Positions 1-11,163 of a DNA stretch of 64,000 nt are shown here, in pieces; the stretch's first letter is position 1; the number at the start of each line of letters is the position of its first letter. This stretch comes from Yponomeuta sedellus (lineage: Eukaryota; Arthropoda; Insecta; Lepidoptera; Yponomeutidae), in contig OW203744.1 of assembly GCA_934045075.1 (NCBI GenBank), forward strand, positions 2,187,001 through 2,251,000, read 5' to 3'. A program made the translations under genes and the position numbers. The notes under the pieces are model-generated. The model saw nothing but the letters and a program-made list of their open reading frames with translations. It was not told where the DNA came from and made no database searches.

Positions 1-75
1 TAATGTATAGCTTAGTTTGTGAGTGCAAGAAAACACCATCGCTTGGAGACACGACTAAAAACTTTTTTTTTTCAG

Positions 76-235
76 TAAGCCACTTAAGCGGAGGTAGCTC
101 AGCGACTAGAATAATGGGGACTCAAGCGGGGACCCAGGATCGATTCCCAGTGGGAGCATGCATGTACCAATGACTTTGTTTTCTAAGTTATGTACATTTG
201 TGAAGTTATAGTAAATACTCACAATTATACAATAA
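76..235 (+). repeat. tRNA-derived SINE (SINE-B), diverged copy
   Basis: A tRNA-like head at about 90-160 has an A-box-like GTAGCTCAGCGAC and a B-box-like GGATCGATTCC. It is followed by a tail (from about 160) shared with the copies at 39683 and 56082: ATGTACCAATGACTTTG, then GTGAAGTTATAGTA. The head is more degenerate than in those copies. An old retroposon insertion, not a functional tRNA. Confidence 0.6.
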
Positions 236-298
236 ATAAAAGCGGAAAGCCAAACGGAAAAACTAAACTAAAATAATTAAATCAACAAAAAACTAATG

Positions 299-586
299 TT
301 AGGCCATACTCCACCACGGGGGCCACGTCCGGGTTGGTGGAGGTTTGTAAGATAGTAGCGGGACTTACTGTCAGAAGTCATCAAACCGCCCAGAGGCCCC
401 AGGCTTCTCACATGGCTTAACGACTGCCATTACATGACAGCCGGCACCAAGAGCCTTGCGAAGCACAGAAGCGCTCGGAAAAATACCACTAGCGGGGGAC
501 GGTCACCCTACCTGCACCTGACCGCGCCTGTTGTTGCTTAATTTGAATGATTTCAATCATTTGTTCGACTAGGCCACGAGCGCTTC
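299..586 (-). repeat. 5S rRNA-derived SINE, 3'-truncated copy
   Basis: Read on the minus strand, it starts GAAGCGCTCGTGGCCTAGTC and contains a block resembling the 5S rRNA internal control region (TTAAGCAACA, then GGTCAGG, then GGTGACCG). It then runs into the family body ending CCCCCGTGGTGGAGTATGGCC. The terminal CCCCAGCAGTGGGGACATAC part seen at 4643 is missing. It abuts the 3' side of the coiled-coil exon's intron. Confidence 0.7.
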
Positions 587-641
587 AGATCATTGAACTA
601 CATTCCTGAGGAGCTGCTGCAAAAATAAACAAGGAGCATAC

Positions 642-1040
642 CTTGGAGGAACAAGATACGCCTGAATGACAAGACTCCACCTCTTGGACATCGCTTTTGA
701 GAGACTCTTCGTCTTCCTTCCCTTCCTTCACGATGGCGTACAGTTCATCTATCCTTGTCTTCAATAGCCTAATTTCATGCTTTACTTTCTTCTTATCGGT
801 CGCCAGTTCCTCTAAAGAGATGATTTTTTCAGAGAATTGGGCCATTGTCAAACGGAGCTCCTCAACGTTTCTGTTCAACGAGTCAAATTTTTCCAGCATG
901 TAAACCTGATTTTCTGTCAACTTGTCAATGAGTCCTGGGAGGGGGGCCACAGGATCCTGGTTTTGGAGTGGAATGCAGGGATCGCCCTCTAGGCAAAAGT
1001 TTTCGGGCTCCTCTTGGGAGGACTGTAGGTTCTCTTCCAT
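642..1040 (-). CDS. First coding exon of an unidentified coiled-coil protein
   Basis: I do not recognise this protein. The ATG at 1040-1038 opens 133 codons (phase 0) running to a consensus splice donor, CAAG|GTATGC, with the exon ending at base 642. The continued open frame past 642 to 585 is probably intronic. The first ~35 residues are acidic and proline-rich. Residues from about 45 to 115 form a charged heptad-like coiled coil (LIDKLTENQVYMLEKFDSL onward, then a lysine-rich stretch with regular Leu/Ile). An acidic, serine-rich linker follows. There is no signal peptide or membrane segment. The CpG-rich sequence just upstream (1041-1450) looks promoter-like. The remaining exons must lie left of the window. 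It could be a structural or adaptor coiled-coil subunit; function is unknown. Confidence 0.6.
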
Positions 1041-1460
1041 ATTTTTGCGTTTTCTTTATATGTGACTAAGGTTTTGCGAATTGAGAATTATTTTTCATGT
1101 TATTGAGAAAAAGAGTCGAAATATTTTTGGTTTGCAGCAGATTTTTGTTGGCCAAACTCATTTGTCACTTTCTGACAGTTCGCGCGACGATGTGAATTTG
1201 TGAATAGCCATTACTATTGGCCGACGCCAATCGTGGGATCGACAAAAAAGGTTGGCCATTTATTACGCGATTCCCCTCGCGCAGTGCAAAAAGGTTGACC
1301 ACAATAAAAAAAGGAAATCTCGCGAAACAAAAAATGGCGTCGCGGTTTCGCGCCATTTTCCCAAAAATGTCAGCCGATGCTCAGCACGCGCGCGAGCAAC
1401 AGTCCGAGACGTTTAAATACCAATTACGATTTTATCTCGCGAATTACTTTCTTTGGAGTA
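1041..1460 (-). promoter_or_regulatory. Putative promoter / 5' UTR of the coiled-coil gene
   Basis: This interval lies directly upstream of the ATG at 1040. It is locally richer in CpG than its surroundings (several CGCG runs at 1180-1440, for example GCACGCGCGCGAGC near 1385), and no repeat family covers it. The short ORFs on both strands here (1165-1356, 1217-1492) have no recognisable features. The promoter assignment is inferred from position and base composition only. Confidence 0.3.
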
Positions 1461-1731
1461 GTGAAAACGTATATTATCGACACAAAAAGTGACACACTTG
1501 TCCGGGGAAGCGCAAGATCTATTGCACGAATGCAACCACGTGATAGAGACGAGGAATCGAATAATGCTTAGATTACTTACTTCGTAATGAAGTAAAATAA
1601 AATGAAAGTTATGCGGTATGTCTATGTGGTGGAGGTGGAGCTAATGTAATGTTTCGCGAATACTTTGACGAGTTGTAATAAAATAAGCTACTTGACTCGA
1701 ATGGTGTTAGGAGCGGCTGGGTTGTCAAATA

Positions 1732-1983
1732 CAGTCTGGTCAGCTTTTAGAATATACCTCGGCTACTATCTAACACTCGTAGAATCGGATATATAGTAAT
1801 ATATAGTATAATCGGAAATAGAAATATGGGAGCTAATACATGACTTAATATTACATAACTTTTCAAAATAGGGAAGAAATGTTTTATACAGAGCAGGAAG
1901 TAGTTAACACTCGTGTGCTTTTGGCGAAAACCGAAGCCTACTCTAGAGACCGAGGTAGGTATATTCTAAAAGCTAACAGACTG
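1732..1983. mobile_element. Mariner-type MITE, family B, copy 1
   Basis: Terminal inverted repeats begin CAGTCTGGTCAGCTTTTAGA and end with the complement of CAGTCTGTTAGCTTTTAGAA. The element is flanked by TA on both sides (1730-1731, 1984-1985), as expected for Tc1/mariner target duplication. It is 252 bp with no coding capacity. The second copy is at 12413-12610. Confidence 0.75.
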
Positions 1984-1985
1984 TA

Positions 1986-3036
1986 CACCAGAGAGGCTGG
2001 TTAAATTTGACAAACGACAAACTAGCTACTAGTTTTATAATTAACTGCGTGTGAAAACGTTTAACGAAACGACGAGCACGAATTTGGGTTAGTTAAACAA
2101 TTCACGTGTCCTGTTTTAATTAACTTCAATGTATCTTTGTTATCGTCAACGCTCATTGGGCATTGCTGATCTATTTCGCGAGGTAGGTATATGAAGCTGA
2201 GCTGCATATCTAAGTTGATGAAGGCGAAGTGTGATGAATGAATAATAAGCCAAGTGCTTAATGACATTCTTGTCTACACAGATTAATGACGGAATAAAGA
2301 GGTTTTCTTGCAGTAGGATAATTTACTCTGGTGTATGGAATATCCCCTAAGATCTCAGAAGTCTTTGTGCACAATTTCAATAATTTTAGAAGAACGTTAA
2401 GATTATTTAGTCGTAAAAAGGGTTATTACCTATTATTATACCTTATTGCACACGAAACATTTAACAGGTCATTACATAAGAAATAACATGAACGAAGGCG
2501 AACTTATCTCTGTAAGAGATTTCTTTCAGCATTCCTTGGAGAGCCGGATCAGCAGTAAAAGACGGGTCTATATACACACAGAAATAATACACTACATACT
2601 TAGACTAAATACCGGTAAATATATAGCTCAAAGTTATGTTACAGATAATTTATCTGCGCTATTAGTTTTCTTTCAACTATCTTAAATGTACCAATTGTGG
2701 AACGATCGCAAATTTTCTGTAGGGCTCGGGTTAGATAGGTTTTTTTGTAGAATAACTAGCTGGTGCCCGCGTCTTCGTCTGCGCAGGATTGTATTTTGAG
2801 TGGCTTATATTATCCGTCAGTCTGGTCCATCAGTCCACTGAATAGCAATCAGTCTGCCGTCAGTGTCACCAGACTGATGGAATTGACTGACGCCAGACTG
2901 AACGTGTAAACTCCGTCTAACACTTTGAATGTATGGGTTGCCAACACCAATTTTTAGGTAGGTACAGTCAAAAACAAAAAACGAACAAAATTTACAATTT
3001 AAGTGTGCGTAGTGCGAATGCAAATCTTTATACATT
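1986..3036. other. Intergenic, mostly unassigned
   Basis: No convincing gene. 2752-2805 resembles the reversed 3' end of a lepidopteran Helitron-like element (CTAGCTGGTGCCCGCG). 2815-2890 holds an imperfect dyad (CAGTCTGGT at 2818, ACCAGACTG near 2870). The remainder is AT-rich with short ORFs only. Confidence 0.4.
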
Positions 3037-3185
3037 AGATAAGATAAGAATATTCTTTATTGTACACTGGAAAAACAACAAATACAAACAATTGCAAATA
3101 TACATAGTACCTATAATTGGCGGCCTTATTGCTAAAAGCAATTTCTTCCAGACAATCTTACGATGGAGTGTTGCTGAAGGAAATT
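3037..3185 (-). repeat. LINE 3' UTR fragment (CR1/Jockey type)
   Basis: Reverse complement of the family hallmark: TGTCTGGAAGA, then a small stem (AATTGCTTTTAGCAATAAGG), then GCCGCC..., TGTACAATAAAGA and a short ATCTTA-type tail. Other copies are at 14488, 15985, 17640, 19155 and 57536. 5'-truncated, as is usual for LINE insertions. Confidence 0.65.
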
Positions 3186-3718
3186 AGAAAGACGAAAGTA
3201 GACATTAGATGTATGAAGATTTGCAAAACTTGTCATTGTGCTTCAGATTATATTGAAATCAAATAAAATAAATTAAGTACAAAAGTGGGCATCATGCTAT
3301 GAAACCTTTATAGGGAAGTCGTGTCGATTTAAAAATAGAAATTTCAGTGATCCCATCTGTCAAACTTCGACAGAAACAGCAGTTTCTTTTAGAAACTTGC
3401 GCGCGTGCGTATGAATAAAAATAAAGCATTAACCGACCGTGTGTGGAGCAAAGCAGATCGTTCACCCTCCCTGTTTAGCGCATGTAAAATTATCTCTTTG
3501 AGTCATCCTTAGTACCTACTCCAAACAGTGACGATACCTATCTATATAAATACATATACGTATATAAATTAAATACATATACTTTGAGTTTCACGGAAAA
3601 CTTTATTAAACACAGTTTATTGGTGAAAGATGAAACAGTGCAGGACCACAAAACCGAATTGAATTAAATGCATTGCCGACTGAACAAAGCATACATCATG
3701 TAGGTATATCATCACAAA

Positions 3719-3902
3719 TATCCCATCAAAACATCCAATATTATAAAGGCGAAAGTTTGTGAGTGTGTATGTTCGTTAGTTCTTTACCTCTAAACGGCTG
3801 GAGCGATTTTAACAAATATTGGTATAGACTTAGCCGACACGCTGTTTACGGCTACGTTTTACGGTAAACAACGCGGGACACAGATAGTTAATAAAAAGTA
3901 TG
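3719..3902 (+). mobile_element. Helitron-like non-autonomous fragment
   Basis: Begins AATATTATAAAGGCGAAAGT, continues with TTTGTGAGTGTGTATG and CTAAACGGCTGGAGCGATTT. This is a very common lepidopteran repeat. The related copies at 11270 (minus) and 51284 (plus) end in CTAG, the Helitron-like 3' terminus. Confidence 0.55.
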
Positions 3903-3942
3903 AGTTTCCACTCATCCACTTTTCTAAGGTAGACCTCATAAA

Positions 3943-4131
3943 AGTGCTTCGCAAGGCACGTTATGCCGTTGGTGCCGTCTGTCATTTAACGGCAGTCCTT
4001 AAGCCACTGTCTTACAATTTTCCACCAACCCGGACTTGGCCCCCGTGGTGGAGTATGGCCTAACATTCCTGCGACGCACGAAGAGACCAGTGCCCCAGCA
4101 GTGGCGACATACAAGGGTTGATAACGATCGT
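3943..4131 (+). repeat. 5S rRNA-derived SINE, 5'-truncated
   Basis: Carries only the body and 3' end of the family: GTGCTTCGCAAGGCACGTT through CCCCAGCAGTGGCGACATAC to AAGGGTTGATAACGATCG. The 5S-like head is absent, consistent with 5' truncation during retroposition. The fuller copy at 4272 follows about 140 bp downstream. Confidence 0.65.
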
Positions 4132-4271
4132 TTTCTAAAGAAAATATACTGACTATGACTAAGCTCACACGACGTTGTATGACTCATGCTCCTAAGGAGA
4201 CCGGGGACTCGATTGGAACGCAGACGGATCAATCTAGACGTTAGCGATTTTAATGCAATATAAATGAAGTA

Positions 4272-4643
4272 GAAGCGCTCGTGGCCTAGGCGAACCGAGT
4301 GATTGGAATTAATCACTTGGTTAAGCAACAACAGGCGGGGTCAGGTACAGGATGGGTGAGCGTCCGTGACTACCGCAAGTGGCATTTTTCGGAGCGCTTC
4401 CGTGCTTCGCAAGGCACGTTAAGCCGTTGGTGCCGGCTGTCATATAATGGCAGTTGTTAAGCCATGTTAGAGGCCTTATGGGCGGCTTGATAACTTCTGA
4501 CAGTAAGACCCGCCACTGTCTTACAATCCTCCACCAACCCCGACTTGGCCCCCGTGGTGGAGTATGGCCTAACCTTCCTGCGATGCAGGAAGAGACCCGT
4601 GCCCCAGCAGTGGAGACATACAAGGGTTGATAACGATAACGAA
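4272..4643 (+). repeat. 5S rRNA-derived SINE, near full length
   Basis: The head at 4272-4370 aligns in order with the 3' half of animal 5S rRNA, including the internal pol III promoter: TTAAGCAACA, GGTCAGGTACAGGATGGGTG, then a GCG/CCG variant. The body follows (GGCTGTCAT, GACAGTAAGACCC, CTCCACCAACCC), then the 3' end CCCCAGCAGTGG...ACATACAAGGG and a GATAAC-type tail. This architecture is known as SINE3. The antisense ORFs here (4321-4796) are shadows. Confidence 0.75.
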
Positions 4644-4654
4644 ATGAAGTAAAA

Positions 4655-4835
4655 TATGTTGACGACCTCTGTGGCGAACGGCAGCGCATCTGCCTACTAT
4701 GAGAGGTCCCGGATTCGAACCCCGGGTGGGGCAAAAAATATCTCCCCAGGTCTTGGATGTTGACATGTTTGTGATGTCGCTGTCGCTGGTTCCCACGACA
4801 CAGGGTATCCTAGTGTGGGGCCTAGATTTGGCGTT
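4655..4835 (+). repeat. tRNA-derived SINE (SINE-C)
   Basis: A tRNA-like head holds an A-box-like TGGCGAACGGCAGCG (4672) and a B-box-like GGATTCGAACC (4710). It is followed by a body with GTTGACATGTTTGTGATGTC and GGTTCCCACGACACAGGGTA. A minus-strand fragment of the same body is at 61975-62060, and short relics occur at 11818 and 28225. Confidence 0.6.
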
Positions 4836-4887
4836 TTAATATCGGTGCTGGTTCAAGTCTACGCGCGCACATACATCGAAGCTTCTA

Positions 4888-5134
4888 CAGTCTATTTATT
4901 CTTACTTGTCCATTTTAGTAAACAACATTTTACCCATAAATTATGATTTTTTAGTCGAAAACTGCCATATTACCATAAATGAAGTAATCGGGGAGACTAT
5001 TTTAGACAACACGCTGCCAATTTTATGAAGAAAGTTTATGAACTGGCGAGAAAATATGTAGTTTTGGCATCAAATATAAATTTTGAGGTTAGAATCTTGT
5101 TTATTACATTGGACAAGTAAGGTTAAATAGACTA
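4888..5134. mobile_element. Mariner-type MITE, family A, copy 1
   Basis: A palindromic ~247-bp element. Its left end, CAGTCTATTTATTCTTACTT, and its right end, ...ACAAGTAAGGTTAAATAGACT, are inverted repeats. TA dinucleotides flank it (4886-4887, 5135-5136). The subterminal inverted sequences extend well inward. Other copies are at 10788, 19922 and 20536. Confidence 0.75.
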
Positions 5135-5136
5135 TA

Positions 5137-5585
5137 GCCGTGAATGGCATAAAAAAACCACCCCCCGTGACCAGACCCCATGTCATGTGTACTTTTTTAT
5201 TATTAAATAAACAGTTAAAATAAAAAATAAAAAATTATCCCATGTCATGCATGATACTTGCATTAACAGATTCGAGTCCCAGGAACCTTCTTAGCACTTC
5301 GTACTCTGTGGATAAAACAAACTGTAATTTGTGCTTGTCAAAGGAATGTCATCCTAAGATTGTAATCCATACTAGCAGATCCGCAGTCAAGTGCAGCCAG
5401 AAAATAAAATATAATTTTTTTGTCATAAGGTTGTTTGGTTGATTGACGCGAGATACTGTGTACCTCACGAAAAATAGTCGACGTAAGTTAGCTACTTTGT
5501 TAGCTTACAATATTTTTGACTCTGTGGTTATAGGAATTATAACACAACCTGATAGGAATGACAACCGTGTTACTAGTATTAGTAA
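5137..5585. other. Unassigned / possible LINE 5' region
   Basis: Two short same-frame ORFs (5242-5442 and 5443-5661, plus) are separated by one TGA. The first has a Cys-rich CNLCLSKECH stretch. They lie directly before the LINE ORF and could be remains of its ORF1 or of the N-terminus in another frame, but no motif confirms it. Confidence 0.25.
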
Positions 5586-8486
5586 TAATTCAACAGCGGG
5601 CTCAAACACACAGTCAATGGCTTTAAACTGCCATCGCAGACAAAGGAAAACCCTAAGTTAGGTATCAATTTAGTTGCACAAAATATACAGGGTTTTTCCG
5701 GCAAAGACAATTTAATTGAACTATTTTTAGCAGATTTCAATGTAGATATTTTGTGTTTAACAGAACATTGGCTGAAACATTCTGAAATGTCATTTACTTT
5801 AAAAGACTATTTAGCAGCAAGCACTTTTAACCGACAACACTCAATAAGAGGAGGTTCAATGATCTTTGTCAAAAGTAGTTTGAAAATTAAAGAAAGAAAA
5901 GATATTGTCAGTCTATCTGTTGAACGTTTAATTGAGATATCGTGTGTGGAATTGGATAGGTATATAGTAATGTGTGTTTATAGGCCGCCACAATCAAATT
6001 ATAATGAATTTGAATTACTTATGGAGGATGCCTTAAAACGCCTATTCAGTACTACGAAGAGCATAGTGGTGTGTGGGGACTTCAATATAGATTTCTTAGT
6101 TCAAGGTCCACTTAAAACTAAACTCGCAAGCCTTTTCAGGTCATATAATTTAGATAATTTATTTACAGAACCCACTAGGACAACTGCTACTAGCGCTACC
6201 TGCATAGATAATGTCTTTTGCAATTGTGAATATTTAGAAAAAGAAGTCATACACAAATTACAGTCGGACCATAGCGGGCTATGGGTAGTCCTACCGTCAG
6301 TACTGGAAGCAAAAAAATGCAATGAATTAAATTGTAGGCCAATAACAGAGAAAAAAATTGAATTATTTAAAAAAAATATAAACATAAAGTTAAATTCGTT
6401 GAATTTCGATAGCAATGATCCGAATACGTTATATCAAGTATTGTTTTCAACCATATCAAAAGAATTTGAACATGTTTTTAACGTAAAAAAAATTACAGAG
6501 TTAAAAAGCGGGTTTTCAGAATGGGCAACGCCAGGTATATATAGAAGTAGGAAAAGGCTTTATGAATTGTATGAAGAAAAACAATTCAATCACAATCCGA
6601 CGTTCAAAGAGTACGTAAAAAAATATTCAAAAACTTTTAGACAAACTTGTTTAACAGCCAAATCGATAAGTATAAGTAAAAAAATTATGGCGTCTACTAA
6701 TAAAATAAAAACAGTCTGGCAAGTAATTAACAAAGAAACAGGTAAAACGAGACCTAAGGACCAGGGATTTGCGTTGAAGATCGAAGGTAAGTTAGTTAAT
6801 TCGAAGAAGGACATAGCAGAAATATTTCAAACTTTTTTTAAAAACATGCCACTGCATATAACGGCTAGCTTAAATTCTTCCTCCCAATTAGCCGATACCT
6901 TACTTTTGGAAAGTACAAATCCATGTAAAGTTGACTTCCAATTCTCCCATATAACTACCTTAACTATTGTCAAAACATTTAAAGAGTTAAACTTAAAAAA
7001 GACTGAAGATTTGTGGGGGTTATCGGTTAAATTAATATCCACTATAATCAATATTCTAGCACCTTACCTTGCTTTGATTTTTAATAAATGTGTTGACCAG
7101 GGAACCTTTCCTAATCTATTAAAGTTAAGTAAAATCGTACCCTTGTTTAAATCTGGTGATAGTGAAGATCCAAATAATTTCAGACCTATAGCAATACTGC
7201 CGGTGCTAAGTAAAGTTTTTGAGAAAGTAATATTACATCAATTGCAAACTCATTTTAGTATAAATAAGCTCTTCCATAAGAAACAGTTCGGGTTTACAAA
7301 AGGCCGCTCAACGACGGAAGCAGGCATAGCGTTAGTAAAGCATATCTTTGAGGCGTGGGAGGAGTCGCAGGATGCCATTGGGGTTTTCTGTGACCTTTCT
7401 AAGGCGTTTGACTGCGTTGACCACGAAACACTTCTCATAAAATTGCACCGATATGGTTTAAGTAATAAATCACTAAGTCTTCTTCGATCTTACTTAACAG
7501 ACAGAACTGTAAAGGTTGATATTAATAGAGTTAAATCCTCGGGTTCTGATGTAAAAGTAGGAGTCCCTCAAGGTTCTATACTGGGTCCGTTCCTTTTTTT
7601 GGTATATATAAATGATTTGCCCTACCTAGTAGAAAAGCTTTCGCAGATAGTGTTGTTTGCAGATGATACTTCCTTAATTTTTAAAGTAAAGAGAGGTATA
7701 AGTAATGTAGACGATGTAAACAATGCTTTATCTACTATTCTAAACTGGTTCACTATAAACAATCTGATGCTAAATGCAAAAAAGACAAAATGCATCAAAT
7801 TCTCACTACCCAATGTTAAAAATGTTGACACGAGTTTAAAAATATCTGGTGAGAGGCTAGAGCTGGTAGAGTCCACGCTTTTTTTAGGCATAACGATAGA
7901 CTCAAAACTGCAATGGGGTCAGCATATTGGAAAACTGTCGGGTCGGTTGAGTTCAGCAGCGTTTGCAGTCAGAAAAATTAGACAACTTACAGACGTGTCG
8001 ACGGCGAGGCTGGTCTATTTTAGTTATTTTCACAGTGTCATGTCGTATGGTTTGTTATTATGGGGACGGGCAGCAGATATAGAAACCATATTTGTCCTGC
8101 AAAAAAGAGCAATAAGAGCTATTTACAACTTAAACAGTAGAGAATCGCTAAGGGAGCGTTTTAAAGAAATAGGCATTCTTACACTGGCTTGCCAATATAT
8201 ATTCGATAATATAATGTATGTCCGAAAAAATATAACAATGTTTAAATTAAATAGGGACGTTCATAACGTAAACACAAGGAATAGAAACAAGGTTGCTTGT
8301 ACTAAATCCCGATTAGCCAAGGTAGGCACATCATTTGTAGGTTACTGCGTTCGTTTTTACAACAAAATTCCAGAACGTGTTCTATGCTTGTCTGAAAATA
8401 AATTTAAAACTTTCATTAAAAATTCGCTATGTAAAAAGGCATATTATAGAATAGACGACTATATAAACGATCCTAATCCGTGGTAG
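5586..8486 (+). CDS. LINE ORF2: apurinic-type endonuclease + reverse transcriptase
   Basis: The frame is open from a double stop at 5580-5585 to TAG at 8484-8486, uninterrupted. No in-frame ATG precedes the endonuclease, so the true start is unknown; endonuclease similarity begins near 5664 (NLVAQNIQGF). Endonuclease signatures: TEHW (about 5760), YRPP, GDFN (about 6076) and SDHSG (about 6270). Reverse transcriptase signatures: NFRPIAILPVLSK (7180), GFTKGRST, DLSKAFDCVDH, GVPQGSILGP, and the catalytic FADD at 7656-7667. The C-terminus has the usual LWGRA and ESLRERF-type tail. All catalytic signatures I can see are present, so this may be a recently active copy. Its job would be target-primed reverse transcription of its own mRNA. 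What argues against autonomy is the missing start and the apparent frame break upstream of 5586. Confidence 0.85.
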
Positions 8487-9058
8487 TAAACCAATTCCAC
8501 CGCGATTTTATTGTTAAGTATAACTAAGTATAACATATTTTATAATACAAGTGTGTACAGACGACGTGATTGCATATTAATAACTATATGATACCTTATA
8601 TAACTGACAAAAACTTAACTGCAAGTTTGCTAAAGGTCATTCGAATGGTAGCGTGGTGTTCGGGTCATCTATCTCCCTCCAAAATGGTTGAGACTGATGA
8701 TGGCTGAGCACTGCGTTATGCTCGTGAACGAGTGCTGTTCGTGTGTCTGGCCGCAGCACTTATGTTTTCCCCTATTATTGTGAGACATTTGACTAATGCT
8801 TTGGCATTTAGGGTTGTTAATGGCAATCATGAAATCTTATTAGGTTTACATATGGCAACTGATGTATTTGGTTTTTAAGATGATTTGAGAAAAGATGGTC
8901 AGAGTGGAGTTTTTTTTTCCGCTGCCTTTTTCTCCACTACAATTACGGCCCGAAGGCGGCGGCTTACACTTTACATTGTACATTGACATTCAGCAAACAG
9001 AATGTAAATTCTTTACGTTGAAATAAAATTATTTGAAATTTGAAATTTGAAATTTGAT
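5586..9058 (+). mobile_element. Non-LTR retrotransposon (LINE, CR1/Jockey superfamily), nearly intact
   Basis: A long endonuclease/reverse-transcriptase ORF is followed by a ~570-bp 3' UTR and a microsatellite tail of GAAATTT repeats (9027-9058). Simple repeat tails rather than poly(A) are usual for the CR1/L2-type clades. A 3' UTR fragment of the same family is at 44205-44335 (shared TTTTTCTCCACTAC and ACATTGACATTCAGC-like blocks). No target duplication could be fixed because the 5' end is uncertain. Confidence 0.8.
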
Positions 9059-9539
9059 ATGATAACAAAATAAGAATAGGATAAGATGGAGCCGACATTG
9101 TCCCACTAGGACAAAAGCCCCGAAATAATTAAAGATACATAAAAAAAAAAATTTAATCGCTCCTAACTTGCTTGTTTATGGTTCGGTGGTGTGGTACAGT
9201 AACCTCCATGGTAGTAATCATGGAGGTCTGTTGTTGGGTAGGTACCAGAATTTTATCAATGAAAGGTTTATCAATTTATCATACAAAGTCTCTTTTCTGA
9301 GATAGGTTTTTTCCACGTCCATCATCCATGGGGGTATCCTTGTTCCGAATAATCAGCGACACCAATAATACGCTGCCTCCACACGTCATGTTTATATGTA
9401 CTAAAGTAAGTTTACAGACCGGACTCAAAATTCAAATCGTTTAGGCCAGGTCATCGTCCTCACTCATCGCGCCTTTAGCTGGACTGACGGGTACAAAATA
9501 ACCTATTGATGTTGAGTTTCAGCTTTGTAAAGACTGTTC

Positions 9540-9572
9540 AGTCTTGATTATACGCGATGTATAATCAAGACT
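9540..9572. repeat. Perfect hairpin, 14-bp arms
   Basis: AGTCTTGATTATAC and its exact complement GTATAATCAAGACT flank a 5-base loop, GCGAT. Context is unassigned intergenic DNA (9059-9740), where I see no gene. Confidence 0.6.
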
Positions 9573-9740
9573 AATCGGGGAAACATTTATGGATTACGAT
9601 TCAATGGATTGCAGCTATTAACATCAGGTTTGAGTAGAATTTCTTGCATAAATTAATTAGTGCATCTTCCATGTTTATTTGAAGAACACAGCGCCGCTTT
9701 CCAGTTACAAGGGTCTGTTTCTGAATTGAGAATTTTGCTA

Positions 9741-10208
9741 AATAGTTAACTGTAGTGCTGTCTCATCGAATTACCCACAAAAGAGCGAGACAGGACGTTA
9801 CTTAAGTTTTTACTTAGTGAAGTTCAGAAACTGGCCTTTAGTGTGAAGCGTAAACATCTCGTCAATCGGGTTTCCTCACTAAATTTTCCTTAACGGCGAA
9901 GACAACAATCTTTCTTACTTTTAGGCACCTTTGGACTTTTCTTTTACATGGGACATCAGAGTAATCAAACAAAAGTTAACTATAGCACAGATTAGATAAT
10001 AGTTATAGTGCTGTCTCATCGAATTACCCGCAAAAGAACGCGACAGAACGTTACTTAAGTTTTTACTTAGTGAAATGCAGAAACTGGCCTTTAGTGTGAA
10101 GTGTAAACTTTCTTTCGTTTTCTCACTAAATTTTCCTTAACGGTGAAGACAACAATCTTTCTTACTTTGAGGCACCTTTGGACTTTTCTTTTACCTGGGA
10201 CATCAGAG
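9741..10208. repeat. Direct tandem duplication, ~263-bp period
   Basis: TAGTGCTGTCTCATCGAATT at 9753 recurs at 10016. The following ~200 bp are about 90% alike: ACTTAAGTTTTTACTTAGTG, CTGGCCTTTAGTGTGAAG, CACCTTTGGACTTTTC. The second unit lacks a short segment around the AAACATCTCG stretch of unit 1. No ORF. Either a local tandem duplication or two copies of an unknown element. Confidence 0.7.
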
Positions 10209-10787
10209 TCGGCAATCTCTGGAAGCTGTAACGCCCCGCAAAATGTCAATCAATTCAACTGTACAGCGCCACCAAGTTATCTGTTCAGGTGGGCAGAATT
10301 GTAACTACGGCCTTGACATCCGCCATATTGAAAAGAAACATTCCGTTGTCTGTTGATTTATATATTTTATTTACATTTAAAGACGGGCCTTTGACTTTAA
10401 ATTTTCCATTTTGTCTAAGTAAATTTCTTAAATGGCACCCCCAAATTCTCCACTAGCGCCGCTATCAACTGAACGGTGGCGGAATAAGATGGTGGCACTG
10501 TACGTTAAAATTTTAGCTGTGAGCGACTGTACTATTTCAACGGTCGATCTCGAATGAAAGCGCTATTCGGTCCGCCCAGACAAAGCTGACTATTGTCCGC
10601 CACACACATGTGTTGTTTGGCCGCGGCCGGACAGTGATTGGGGGAAACGCTGGAGTTGCTACTTCCGTGTTTTTTTATGTATTTTGTACGAGAAAATCTT
10701 CAATGGACGCCCCAGTGTTTTTTATGTGCTTTGGAAGGGAAAATCTTAGATGAATCAGAGATGAGGGACGCTCCAGGCGGATTTTTA
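10209..10787. other. Unassigned intergenic DNA
   Basis: No gene, RNA or known repeat recognised. It contains a GC-rich patch near 10550-10650 with NotI-like GCGGCCG-type words. Confidence 0.3.
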
Positions 10788-11062
10788 TAGTCTATTTATC
10801 CTTACCACGGATGTAAATACATCCCTGATCCTTACGTGTCCAATGTAGTAAACAAGATTCTAACCTCAAAATTGATATTTGATGCCAAAACTACATATTG
10901 TCTCGCCAGTTCATAGAATTTCTTTAAAAAATTGGCAGCGTGTTGTCTAAAATAGTCTCCCCGATTATTTCATTTATGGGAATATGGCAGTTTTGGACTA
11001 AAAATCATAATTTACGGGTAGAATGTTGTTGACTAAAATGGACAAGTAAGAATAAATAGACC
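10788..11062. mobile_element. Mariner-type MITE, family A, copy 2
   Basis: Starts TAGTCTATTTATCCTTAC and ends GACAAGTAAGAATAAATAGA. Compared with copy 3 it has an extra ~30-bp segment (ACGGATGTAAATACATCC) inserted after the left terminal repeat, which itself is a small dyad. Confidence 0.7.
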
Positions 11063-11163
11063 ACAATAGACTGTACGTCAACCAATTAGGGCAGGGTTCT
11101 GTAAACTTTTTGTCTTTAAGGGTACCCTCTGGTTTCAGACGTACCAAGTAGTGAACAATATTT

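Noticed and set aside
4272..4370. 5S rRNA gene
   Set aside because: Only part of the 5S sequence is recognisable and it is fused to the SINE body in every copy.
4321..4796. 137- and 75-codon minus-strand ORFs
   Set aside because: Antisense readings of the 5S-derived SINE and SINE-C; the same ORFs recur at every copy.
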